A program made the position numbers and the translations under genes. 64,000 bases of DNA from positions 1,562,501 to 1,626,500 of the forward strand of contig NC_085130.1 of assembly GCF_030269925.1 (NCBI RefSeq). The letters run 5' to 3'. This document shows, one piece after another, positions 46,838 through 57,127 of this stretch. This DNA comes from Bombyx mori (taxonomy: Eukaryota > Arthropoda > Insecta > Lepidoptera > Bombycidae). The stretch's first letter is position 1; the number at the start of each line of letters is the position of its first letter. Under the pieces are notes generated by a model. It was not told the DNA's origin and did not search any database. It worked only from the letters and a program-made list of their open reading frames with translations.

Positions 46838-46920
46838 ACATGATGGTGAGTGGTTACCGTCGCTCATGGACTTCAGCAATGCCAGGGGCAGAGCCAAGCC
46901 GCTGCCTACCGCTACTGCCT
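46838..46920 (-). mobile_element. Jockey-type LINE 3' end fragment
   Basis: GATGGTGAGTGGTTACCGTC through GAGCCAAGCCGCTGCCTACC, inverse of the GGCAGCGGCTTGGCTC..GGTAACCACTCACCATC tail. Confidence 0.78.
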
Positions 46921-47207
46921 CCTTCCTATATAATCCCCCACTCTTACTTACCACACGCTCATTTCGATCTGTATTACGCACGCACGCAGTCAGCCACGTG
47001 TGCCTCTTATAACTCAACCAAACGATTATTCACCGACAAAACTATTTTAATCGTAAATCAACGAGATTTTAATATCGGTACCGTATTTATTTGTACTACT
47101 ATTATTAATAGTTCGTACGATTTAGAACGAGGTTAGAATGTGTTATGCGTTTGGGATACGATATATCGTGCTTCGTGTTTACGATTACTAAAAATGAATA
47201 TATTCTG

Positions 47208-47692
47208 TTTTTTTATTGCTCGAGTAGGCGAGCATACGGTCCCCTTGAAGGTAAGTGGTTAACGTCGCTCATGGACGTCAGCAACGCCAGCGGCAGGGCC
47301 AAGCCGCTGCTTACCGCTTAATAATCTCCACAAGCCTCGTTTGTAGAAGGACAGGTCATAGTGCTCAGAAAACACCGCTCATTCCAAAACCGGATGGTTC
47401 GTGGCAAATATGATCTCTGGAAACACACTGTGGATGAACACATTGGCTCCAGGTAATATGGATGAACTCTATTCCGGTGGCGGGCGGTGCGATGTCAAAA
47501 ACGAGATGATGGTATCATCTCAGAAAATTCCTTAGAGCACTCCCCATGGAGCATACGGTACGAAATACAGAGGGAACCGAAGTCCCTCCGAAGACCCAGA
47601 AGTTCCAAACGATCCGTGAGAATGGTATTATCGACAACCCGAACGGCTTTCTTTTGTATGGAGTCAAATGGAAGTAGCTGGTATTTATAATT
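47208..47692 (-). mobile_element. Jockey-type LINE 3' end, longer copy
   Basis: About 485 bp, tail at left (TTTTTTATTGCTCGAGTAGG). Minus-strand frame 47495-47707 encodes YQLLPFDSIQKKAVRVVDNT and GLRRDFGSLCISYRMLHGEC, the same ORF region as 58432-58936 but frame-disrupted downstream. Confidence 0.82.
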
Positions 47693-48364
47693 CTGTGGAA
47701 ATTTCAAAGAAAATCATCGACAGAATATCAATTATTAATTACATATGTGTGTTATTTCTTAAGTTCAAAATTTTCCTTTAGAATTTTCTGATTTATTTCA
47801 CCTTGCTTATTCTGTAAGACAATGTCTTTATTGATACAGTTTCGCAGGTCCAAAAGACATATTTGTTCAGTTGCTCAAACACAATGGTAAAACGTACGTA
47901 ACGGATATATTGTCCATTGTCCATTGTTTCTCAAAATCAAATTCAATTATTCATTATCCATATTCTTAAATTTCGATTACCTCATTTTATCAAATAAAAA
48001 TTTATTTTCAAAAAATGATTTAACGACACGACAAATCGTAATTCAAATGGATCAATCAATCCTTGTCTTGCTCCCCGCACGCGCGCATCGAAATAGCTCA
48101 ACCTATTACGCTGTGATTCATAAAGAAATCTAAATATTTTAATGTTGAAAAATCACAAGACGTCCCAGCTAGTAACGTATTTATCATCGATAGTAAATAA
48201 ATAAAAAAACTCATCTCAATTGAAATATCACAATTTCAACGTCTACTGTAAAATTTGGAAGGAAGACTAAAATGCAATCTACACAAAGTAAACTTTGAAA
48301 ATAAATGGAATTTTTTATTATTGGTTGAATTATGGATGAATGAATGGTAAATTATATAATATTA

Positions 48365-48755
48365 CTAGCTGACCCGGCAAACATTGTTTTGCCATATATA
48401 AGATTTCTAGGGAATTTCTAGTGTAGAAAAAAAAACTAACTTATTGTAAGTGTGTAAGGATGTGGTAAATGAGTGAAAGAGGTGTGCTGCAGTGCTGTGA
48501 ACGATGAGGGAATATATAATAAAAATAACAAAACCTCATTCAACCACATAATACCTCATTTTAACAAAAATAATGTCCAAATAAAAAAAAATATGTTAGG
48601 GGTGGACAACCCTAATCACTTAGGGGTATGAAAAATAGATAGTAGCCGATTCTCAGGCTTACTGAATATGCATAAAAAATTTCATGAGAATCGGTCAAGC
48701 TGTTTCGGAGGAGTGTGGGAACGAACATTGTGACACGAGAATTTTATATATTAGA
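48365..48755 (-). mobile_element. Helitron-like element (type E)
   Basis: Minus strand: TCTAATATATAAAATTCTCG to TTTGCCGGGTCAGCTAG, 391 bp; contains the CTCCGAAACAGCTTGACCGA block common in lepidopteran Helitrons. Confidence 0.75.
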
Positions 48756-48820
48756 TAATATCTTGCACTGCACTAAAATTCGCATGTCAAATAATTTTCA
48801 CTATGCTTAGCGAATAAATG

Positions 48821-48857
48821 ATTTCTTTCTTTCTTTCTTTCTTCTTTCTTTCTTTCA
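48821..48857 (-). repeat. (GAAA)n microsatellite
   Basis: TTTCTTTCTTTC.. on the plus strand, nine units with one shortened; 65 bp from a Helitron 5' end. Confidence 0.93.
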
Positions 48858-49156
48858 AGATTGATAACGTTTTAACGGGTTCAGTTTTAAAAACGCTATA
48901 AATTACAAAACTTTATTTCATGAAATCTTTAAGTTTCTTTTTAGTGTCCGATATGATTACGATACTCATCCGATATGCCGATATCGTCACACTTCTACAT
49001 TTTTATGGCCGTTTATAACTAATCGAGTGTATGGCCTAACTGATAGTTGGTGACATCCTTTAGACTTGATCCACTATTTTAGTATTTGACTACGTGACAT
49101 AAGTTATGCCATTTAATCATTAACACTAAACATGTCGAAACCCGATTATTAGTCAG

Positions 49157-49396
49157 GTTTTATTATTATTTATTGTTTAGATGGATGTACGAGCCCAGCC
49201 CACTTGGTGTTAAGTGGTTACTGGAGCCCTACAGACATCTACAACGTAAATGCGCCACCCACCTTGAAATATAAGTTCTAAGGTCTCAAGTGTAGTTACA
49301 ACGGCTGCCCCACCCTTCAAACCGAAACGCGTTACTGCTTCACGGCAGAAATAGGCAGGATTGTGGTACCTACCCGCGCGGACTCACAAGAGGTCC
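49157..49396 (-). mobile_element. Bm1 SINE, 5' truncated
   Basis: TTTATTGTTTAGATGGATGT to GCGCGGACTCACAAGAGGTCC. Confidence 0.92.
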
Positions 49397-49756
49397 GAAA
49401 ACTATGGACTTTTGTAAGAACTTAACTCCATGCGGGCTTTAAGCTTAATCACCAATACTAGCAATGAAAAATAAAAATAAAACATTCCCCGTTAATAGCA
49501 GTAACAAGTGTCTGTTTATTTTTATTTATTTTTACGTCTCGCGAAATCAGGTCGGATTTAAGATAGGGTAAAGGCGGAGTCTTCTTAACAAAACGAAGTG
49601 AATGTTTTTTTATTTATATTTCAGACTTTTTTCGTTGATGTTAAATAAAGTGGTAAATGGTTACCAATATCGGTTATAGATACATAAAAACAATTTACAG
49701 TTTTCTTGGGCACAGAAAAGTAACGAAGAAAATTTTAAAGTTATCAAAACGTCAGA

Positions 49757-50032
49757 AATAAATAAATAAATAAATAATAATAAATATTTATTAACAATCA
49801 CGCCACGTTAACTGGTCCCGTGATAAGTTCGTAAAGAACTTGTGTTACAGGTACCAGATAACGGAAATAAATGTAATATTTTTTATTATACACATACACA
49901 TATTTAATATACATCCATAACCCTGGAAAAGACATTTATATTTATCATACAAATATCTTCCCTTGGCGGGATTCGAACCCGCGACCCCCTTGTGTAGTGA
50001 CCATGTCAGTTACCACTACACCAGACGGCCGG
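49757..50032 (-). mobile_element. tRNA-headed SINE (family 2)
   Basis: Minus strand: GGCCGTCTGGTGTAGTGGTA (A box), CGCGGGTTCGAATCCCGCC (B box and T-arm), a 180-bp body, and an AATAAATAAATA-rich tail. A second copy is at 53756-54016. It is not a functional tRNA gene because the 5' strand finds no pairing acceptor stem. Confidence 0.75.
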
Positions 50033-50715
50033 TAAATAATAATAAATACTGAACAATAAGAAATCCGAGATTAAGCCGAATTATATAAACTATAATAATA
50101 TTGTATTAACCCGATTAATTGCGTAGAAAATAAGTTTTTAATTAAACACATCAGTTAAACCGTTTCCCTATTTAGGTTTAGATCAATATTTTTCGACGAT
50201 TCTCAAACTCGGTTGGCCAGCAATGATTAATTTTCATCAACATAATTTTTTTATATTTAAATGCAAACGCACAATATTTCGTCACAGATAAAAACGTTAT
50301 ATGAGTAGTTATATATAGTTGACTGTTTTTTATGGGAAAACAATTTGCTCTCTGTGTCGATTAGAATTACATTTCTACGGTATTCGTTGATTTCTTCCTG
50401 CCTAAAAATCGCTCCGCTTAACTCCACGCTCACAGTACGAATTCGTCTTTAAAAAAGTTAGAAAAATATACAATCTAATTTTATAGCCCGTTCCAATTCC
50501 CTACGAGAGGGCCAATCTATGTGTCGATTGAATAAATAATAAATATAACTTATTGAAATGTGTGTGTTTATAACGTCCATATTGTGTAAACTGAAATAGA
50601 GCGTCAGAAACATTTTCATCACGGATGTTTATCTACATACAAATCGTAAGCAAACAAAATTAATAAATGCAATTTTCTCGCCTGCTTGTCAACAGATTTT
50701 TTTTTTTACTCGTCG

Positions 50716-50935
50716 TTTTTTTTTTATTGCTTAGATGTGTGGACGAGCTCACAGCCCACCTGGTGTTAAGTGGTTACTGGAGCCCATGGACATCTACAAC
50801 GTAAATGCGCCACCCACCTTGAGATATAAGTTCTAAGATCTCAGTATAGTTACAACGGCTGCCCCACCCTTCAAACCGAAACGCATTACTGCTTCACGGC
50901 AGAAACAAACAGGGCGGTCCTACCACCGGTTAAAA
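50716..50935 (-). mobile_element. Bm1 SINE with small deletion
   Basis: TTTTTTTTTTATTGCTTAGA to GGGCGGTCCTACCACCGG, lacking the GTACCTACCCGTGCGGACTC segment. Confidence 0.92.
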
Positions 50936-50973
50936 ACTATTGACTATTGATTGCTGAGCATTTGATTTAAAAG

Positions 50974-51260
50974 TGAAAAATATAAAAATGAATTGCTGTT
51001 CGTTAGTTTCGCTAAAACTCGAGAAAGACTGGACCGATTTGGCTAATTTTGGTCTTGAATTATTTGCGGAAGTCCAGAGAAGGTTTAAAAGGTAGATAAA
51101 TATGAAAATGCTCGGAATTAAATAACAATAACAATTTTGTTTTTCCTTTAATGTGTCCCCCGTCGGACGATTCCTTTTGTTTGTTTTAAGTTTATTTTGT
51201 ACAAAAGCTTAGGTATTTTTTTATCGATTGAGGCACTACGAAGTCTGCCGGGTCAGCTAG
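50974..51260 (+). mobile_element. Helitron-like element (type B)
   Basis: Interior from AAAATGAATTGCTGTTCG to 3' end GCCGGGTCAGCTAG; the 5' TC is eroded. Confidence 0.7.
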
Positions 51261-51812
51261 TTATATATAAAGCTATACGCCATATATGCTCGATCGATCG
51301 ACAGTGAAGATTATATTGAAAATCTCTACAACCCCTGATCGCGCAAAAACATCTATTAATCCATTCTACAGTGTACGAAATATTCATCATTATTCCTCTA
51401 TTATGTTTATTAAGCATTTGGATAAACGCCAGAAATGTTTTAACTCAATTCTTGTAAAAATTGAAAAGAAAAAATACATCCATCACTGATTTCGACTACT
51501 TTATAATAAGATGAATGTGAATCAGATTAGAGGCACGATTAATTTTTATGTCCACGATTGATTTATGAGTATGAATGAAGCTAACTTCCTATGTTTATGA
51601 TAAAATAATTAATGTGTAATAAATTGCGATCATCTAAAGATTTCGATGAAGGCAATAACTTTTTGAACAGTTTTGAAGAATGTAGAAATACGGTTCGTTC
51701 GTGAGGAGGCTAGCGTTTGGATGTGTCCAAAAATATCTTCTCTGTTTACCCTGTGTGATAGAATTACATACGTGTGTTTCTTTTTATTAAAATCACGGTC
51801 AATCTGTACTTA

Positions 51813-51998
51813 AGGCTTCGTCAAACAGAACGCGTACTTGGCGCTGCGTTTTAGCGTCGCGCTCTTTTCTTACTTATAGCGCTGGGGCTCTGTTTGACGG
51901 TATATTACCGCAGTAGTACAACACATCTCGGCGTCATAGCGCGGCGTCAGTATGACGTTCTGACGCGCGCTAATTACGCGTTCTGTTTGACGAAGCCT
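51813..51998. mobile_element. MITE with TTA target duplication (PIF/Harbinger-like)
   Basis: 186 bp with inverted ends AGGCTTCGTCAAACAGAACG-CGTA, perfect over 24 bp, flanked by TTA (51810-51812, 51999-52001). GC-rich interior with many GCG and CGC steps; no coding. Confidence 0.83.
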
Positions 51999-52461
51999 TT
52001 AATTTTAAGTACGTATCGCCTTGTCTAATGATTAACCACAGTTACGAATTTGCACATAAAATTAAATAACGCGCCGATATTTACTCGACATGACGTATCA
52101 TTCAAAAAACGCTTTGTAATGCTTTGTTATTCAAAATGAAATTTAGACTTCGATTTTTTATTTAATGCGATATAACACGAACATTAATTTAAATTATCAT
52201 TCCGCTATTTTCCAATTGACAATTAAGAAAAACGTTTATCGAAACGGGAACCCTTCATTTGAATGCAATGAAACTAAAATTTTGAAGCCCAAATCAATAA
52301 AAACAGCCACAACTTTCTCTCTTGCAACCATCAAAAACTTTCATTTCCATTACGTGCTCATCATTCAATTTATCACAAGGTTTTTCATTTTACCATTATA
52401 CCCTCATCTCTCGTTGCTTACACGCGTTTATTAGTTTTTATACACAATTAGCATTATATTG

Positions 52462-52471
52462 AAAAGGATAT
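52462..52471 (-). promoter_or_regulatory. U12-type 5' splice site
   Basis: ATATCCTTTT on the minus strand immediately after coding bases GTTGA. It matches the U12 5' splice-site consensus (A/G)TATCCTTT at every position. Confidence 0.85.
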
Positions 52472-52557
52472 TCAACCATCGCCTGCACGCCATTCTTCTT
52501 GAAGACGACGATCCTTTGCACTTGTCCGTGCGGGGTGCTTATTGTGTGTATTACGTC
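52472..52557 (-). CDS. sm: hnRNP L / smooth, internal exon (first half of RRM2)
   Basis: An 86-nt exon, read from 52557 (codon GAC, phase 0) to 52472, encoding 28 codons plus two bases. The translation includes HTISTPHGQVQRIVVFKKNG followed by VQAMVE. This matches the second RNA-recognition motif of hnRNP L proteins, in which a GPVQRIVIF-type strand and an NGVQAMVEF RNP1-type strand are conserved. The family binds CA-rich RNA in the nucleus and regulates alternative splicing; the fly orthologue is smooth. The acceptor is TTTGTTTCAG just upstream (52558-52567). The downstream boundary is not a usual donor: the exon runs straight into ATATCCTTTT, a U12-type 5' splice site. The residue pattern is closer to hnRNP L than to PTB/hephaestus, whose RRM2 reads differently at these positions. 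The family assignment is from recalled homology; the exon limits are seen directly. Confidence 0.9.
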
Positions 52558-52658
52558 CTGAAACAAATGAAAATAACACAATTAGAATAATGTTCGACTT
52601 CGCTCACACAGAAACAGAGCGGAGAGTTCCTATATAAGAACGTCTTTATAAGAACGTT

Positions 52659-52909
52659 TTTACTGGTGGTAGGAACTCTTGTGAGTCCGCACGAGTAGGC
52701 ACCACCACCCTGCGTATTTCTGCCGTGAAGTAGTAATGCGTTTCGGTTTGAAGGGTGGGACAGCCGTTGTAACTATACTTGAGAACATTAGAACTGGTAT
52801 CTCAAGGTGGGTGGCGCATTTACTTTGTCGATGTCTACGGGCTCCAGTAACCACTTAACACCAGGTGGGCTGTGAACTCGTTCCCCCAACTAAGCCATAA
52901 AATAAAAAA
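52659..52909 (+). mobile_element. Bm1 SINE, short form, about 100 bp from an sm exon
   Basis: TTACTGGTGGTAGGAACTCT to AAGCCATAAAATAAAAAAAC. Antisense to sm, upstream of the acceptor at 52558. Confidence 0.93.
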
Positions 52910-52997
52910 ACATCATCGGCATCAGCTTCGCCAATACAACGACGCCTTCTAAGAGGCGACAGGCAACAATATTTTAAGAACAAAAATTAATAAGAGA

Positions 52998-53221
52998 CTA
53001 GCCCTACTCGCCCGCTTCGCTGGGCATTTAAAATTAACATTATTATTTATTGTCATTATTATTAGGGAGTCCAACGCTCATATAAATATTAGCCTATCCA
53101 TTAAGTACATGTATTTTCTACACGGATACCAAGTTTCAAGTCAATCGGATGCATGGTTCAGTAGTTATAACGGAACATCCGTAAAAACCACTGTAGATTT
53201 ATATATTAATATAGTATTAGA
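52998..53221 (-). mobile_element. Helitron-like element (type A)
   Basis: Minus strand: TCTAATACTATATTAATATA to GCGAAGCGGGCGAGTAGGGCTAG, 224 bp. Confidence 0.75.
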
Positions 53222-53290
53222 GGCGACTTCCTCTTAAGTCAAAGTCGATGGGCGGAGCCATTGACGACGAGCACTCACGTGGACTCGTGA

Positions 53291-53329
53291 CGTCATCTGG
53301 AGGGGCAACTCGTCATCTGGAGGGGCAAC
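53291..53329 (+). repeat. 20-bp tandem duplication
   Basis: CGTCATCTGGAGGGGCAAC occurs twice, separated by one base. Confidence 0.9.
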
Positions 53330-53544
53330 CGACCGACCAGCGGGGACATCACGCCACCTCGGATCACTTTTGCTGGAAGCGCGCGCAGGGTTCACTTGTC
53401 TTAGATTTAATATTCTGTGTCGATCGTTCCAACCCACTTTTGTATTTTTTTATTTATTCAAATTATTAAGCCGTTGCTAAAAATAGATAATCAAAAACGC
53501 ATCATATAGTAGCGTGTGTGTATCGCGAAATCACAGGTGGGTAG

Positions 53545-53685
53545 TGGGTAGAGGCTGTTCCAGTCCCCTTGTTTCTGCCGCAAGGTAATCAATCATGCCG
53601 ATTTGAAGGGAGACTGCATCAGTCATCTTTGTTTCAAGAACGGAAGAGACATTTGGGGGGAGTAGCTTCTAAGGTATCAGAACTC
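53545..53685 (+). mobile_element. Bm1-like diverged fragment
   Basis: TTTCTGCCGCAAGGTAATCA and GATTTGAAGGGAGACTGC follow the Bm1 order; only moderate similarity. Confidence 0.4.
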
Positions 53686-53755
53686 CATTGATCAGTGACT
53701 AAATAATAGACTGTCCTAAGTTACCACAAAGTACCACAATAGTTTTTTTTTTTTG

Positions 53756-54016
53756 CATATAATAATAAATATTTTACTAACAATCACGCCACGTTAACTG
53801 GTCCCGTGATAAGTTCGTAAAGAACTTGTGTTACAGGTACCAGATAACGGATATAAATGTACGGTTTTTATTATACACAAACATATATTTAATATACATC
53901 CATAACCCTGGAAAAGACATTTATATTTATCATACAAATATCTTCCTTTGGCGGGATTCGAACCCGCGACCCCCTAGTGTAGTGACCATGTCACTTACCA
54001 CTACGCCAGACGGACG
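53756..54016 (-). mobile_element. tRNA-headed SINE (family 2), copy 2
   Basis: B box GGGTTCGAATCCCGCC and A box TGGCGTAGTGGTAAGTGA are intact; body near-identical to 49757-50032. Confidence 0.75.
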
Positions 54017-54394
54017 TTGAATATACGGCATATTTAAAGTACCTAAGTACGTATATCACTTTCTAGTTTCCATAGTACAGGGAATCCGATTTCGCGGCCG
54101 GTTAACAAACAGAGTCAAATTTGTCCTCGATCATATATTTACTTTGAAGAAAAATATCAATACCGAGTACACACACACACACGCAAACACATATACCTAG
54201 TTCCCACAAACAGCTCGGATAATTTCATGTAAATTTATTTATACGCGTCTCACACGAGGGGACCGAACTGAAATTCAAATGACTTGCATTTAGTCTTGAG
54301 CTCTCGAGACGAACGACAATAAAGTGGAGAACACGAAAACTGGATGTTTCGACTTTAGACGCAAAAACAGCGTACGAGAATATATATTTTGTAA

Positions 54395-54535
54395 ATCTTG
54401 TAGACAGAGCAGAGCTTACGGTAGGTACGGCAGGTTGGGTGTGCCCCTGGCATTACTGACGTCCATGGGCGATGGTAACCATTCAACATCAGGTGGCCCG
54501 TACGCCCGTCTGCCAATAATGGCAATCAAACAAAA
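54395..54535 (+). mobile_element. Jockey-type LINE 3' end, diverged
   Basis: CCCCTGGCATTACTGACGTC and GATGGTAACCATTCAACATC; poly(A) reduced to ATGGCAATCAAACAAAA. Confidence 0.68.
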
Positions 54536-54597
54536 TGAGCACCAAATTTATACAAAGGGATTGAATATTCTTTACGTATTCCCGACTATGAAGGCGT

Positions 54598-54700
54598 GAC
54601 ATCGCGTAATAAAAATCGAATCGGCACAATTTATAAATTAACGTGATTAGCGGTGGTGAGGCCGGGTCGTGCCTATTCCTGCTGTGAATCAATCAATCAT
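54598..54700 (+). mobile_element. Bm1-like diverged fragment
   Basis: GACATCGCGTAATAAAAATC and GCACAATTTATAAATTAACG align with the Bm1 middle, then CCTATTCCTGCTGTGAATCA. Confidence 0.45.
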
Positions 54701-55599
54701 GTACTACTGTCGCTCTGAACTAATTAGCCGAAGCCACTGCTGAAATATTAACCTCATATCCCGTCACACATCACATCATAGAAATGTGTTAAACTTCGAT
54801 AACGTACCTGGCTCATAGACACACAAGCTCCACCATATAATAGGATACAATTGTCTGTGGTTAAAATTTAACACGACAAGGTTACAATTACGTGAAACCA
54901 TTAGACCAAGACGTGAGTGTAACACACGTTCGATTCCCGATACCTATCATTATTGATACACTCAAATCTCAACGCTTCAGTCCACGTTGTTATCAACATA
55001 ACACAGGATAGGCAGGAGTGACGCAGTAGAATCTAGAATAAAGTTTTTAGAGGAGGCCACGACCCTCAGTATTGAGGATTATCGACGCAAGGAGGAGGAG
55101 GATCTTTATTGATGAGGCTTCAGTCTGAGCCCTGTGAGCTCGTCCGCCATCCACGTCCGTCAGGATAGCTCTTCAGGGCTCAAAAGGAATAATTAAGGGG
55201 CTTTGTTATTTGTGTCTAGGGTATACACCCAGACTCCCACGTCTTGAAAATAAATGTTTCCGTGAGCTATGAAACAAAAGAGAATCCCAACTTAATATTG
55301 TTGAATCAAGGTCAATTTAGTAAAAAGCACATAATAATGTCCACAATCTAATCGTTCAAGGTTATAATCGATTTATAAAAAGATAATTGAAAAACAATTT
55401 TTTTTTGGTTTTGTTCAATCCACATTGCTCGCCACTGTACGGGCTGGGCCACGTGCGAGTCGGTATCGCAACGACCACTTGTTGGAATTACATACCCGCC
55501 TCTACGTGCCGCTCTGATAACATTTGCATTCGACCTTCTCAATAAGTTTTAATATAAAAAGGTTTAATATAAAAGTCAAATATAAAGGTTTAATATAAA

Positions 55600-55711
55600 T
55601 TTAAGGTGGGTGGCGCATTTATGTTGTAGATGTCTATGGGCTCCAGTAACCACTTAACACCAGGTGGGCTGTGAGCTCGTCTACCCATCTAAGCAATAAA
55701 AAATAAATAAA
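55600..55711 (+). mobile_element. Bm1 SINE, 3' end only
   Basis: AAGGTGGGTGGCGCATTTAT to AAGCAATAAAAAATAAATAA. Confidence 0.9.
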
Positions 55712-55852
55712 AAAGTCATCCCGTCTATAAAGATAAATATAATGATGTCTGCATGTACAAATATGGGTACAGAATGAAAACGGATTTTAAGTTAATTCGT
55801 CACGTTGATTTAGCCAGTCTGATATGATTTCTTTTGTTCGCTTTTTGATTAG

Positions 55853-56053
55853 GGACACGGGTAGGTACCACCACCCTGCCCATTTCTGCCGTGAAGCAGT
55901 AATGCGTTTCGCTTTGAAGGGTGGGGCAGCTGTTGTTACTGTTATGAGAGCTTAGAACTCATATCTCTAGGTGGGTGGCGGCATTTACGTGCTCCAGTAA
56001 CCGCTTAACACCAGGTGGGCCATGAACTCGTCCATCCATCTTCGCAAAAAAAA
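55853..56053 (+). mobile_element. Bm1 SINE, 5' truncated
   Basis: GACACGGGTAGGTACCACCA to CATCTTCGCAAAAAAAAG, with the GTTGTAGATGTCTATGG segment missing. Confidence 0.9.
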
Positions 56054-56126
56054 GTCTGGTAGGAAGTGATCAGAAAGGCGCATGCTGAATGCTTGGAAGG
56101 ATGCATTCCGTTGTCGCTATTATATA

Positions 56127-56240
56127 TATCTCAAGGTGGATGCCACACTTACGTTGTAGATGTCCATGGGCTCCAGTAACCACTTAACACCAGGTGGGCT
56201 GTGAGCTCGTCCACCCATCTAAGCAATAAATAAATAAAAA
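56127..56240 (+). mobile_element. Bm1 SINE, 3' end only
   Basis: ATATCTCAAGGTGGATGCCA to GCAATAAATAAATAAAAAC; third truncated copy in 650 bp. Confidence 0.9.
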
Positions 56241-56837
56241 CTGACAGCAAAAATACGTCATCGCGTACACCCCTCGCCCTCCGAAGAGTTTATAATCGAC
56301 TTCTATCAATATATTCGTTAAAATAATCTGTCTGCAAGTTAAGAGACGTCAAATCTCAAAATAGTAGTAGACTTGCACATACTTCACTCGTTACCCGAAA
56401 GCGCGTCAAGGTGAGGGTGACATTCGAAAGCTCGCTGCAAGTTCAAGTTGTTCGAATCTCGAAGGGGAGCCGTCTTTGTCTCACGATTGATTCTTACAGC
56501 ACTTTCAAGTTTGTGTTGTTCACTTTGACAGACGTGTTTGCATTGAATAGAAAATATTACAGAAGTAATCTTTTAATTGCCCTACAGAGTTAGGGCTTCA
56601 CACTATCCACCTGGAGTTAACGGGATACAAGGTGCATCACAACGTGTAGCCTGATCGAGATCGTCAGAAATTCGAATTCACTAACATCGCTCATTTACCC
56701 GGGACGGATCCGGGCAAATCCGGATTATCCCGAGGCGAGTGGATGAAGATGGTAAGTATTGACTGGTCTTATACTTTGTACGTAATACGGTTTACATGTT
56801 TGCCTACCCTTCGACAGAAAATTTTAAATAATCGACT

Positions 56838-57127
56838 TCACGTCATTTCGGATCCTCCCGATTCACTAACGGTGCTTTTAAGCACCGGTCATCGTTCTCG
56901 TCGAACCCGTCGCTTGCGACGAAGGGCTCGGCGAGTAAATTAACCCACAGACACAGCCCACTGAGTTTCTCACCGGATCTTCTCAGTGGGTCGCGTTTCC
57001 GAGCCGATGGTAGATTCTGCGAAGCACGGCTCTTGCTAGAGCTAGTGTTAGCAACGTGTAGCTCACCTACTTGTTAGGTTACGCTAGTACAGCCTCTCTA
57101 GGCCATCAGCTTAGGTAGCAAAAAAAT
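56838..57127 (+). repeat. Repeat U, nearly complete
   Basis: CACGTCATTTCGGATCCTCC through CTCACCGGATCTTCTCAGTG to AGCTTAGGTAGCAAAAAAAT; poly(A) at right. Confidence 0.8.

Larger units (their letters stand above)
41500..52471 (-). other. sm minor-class (U12-type) intron, 10,972 bp
   Basis: Begins ATATCCTTTT (52471 downward) and contains TTCCTTAAC 12 nt before its 3' end, the two consensus elements of U12-dependent introns. In-frame joining of the flanking exons requires the intron to end in AA (41501-41500), giving AT-AA termini. It contains LINE 3' ends, five Helitron-like copies, copies of the unnamed 360-bp repeat, Bm1 copies, a tRNA-headed SINE and a TTA-flanked MITE. Confidence 0.75.

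Noticed and set aside
49965..50032. tRNA gene in the tRNA-like head
   Set aside because: A and B boxes are present but the acceptor stem does not pair and a SINE body follows; the same applies to the Bm1 heads and 24838-24910.
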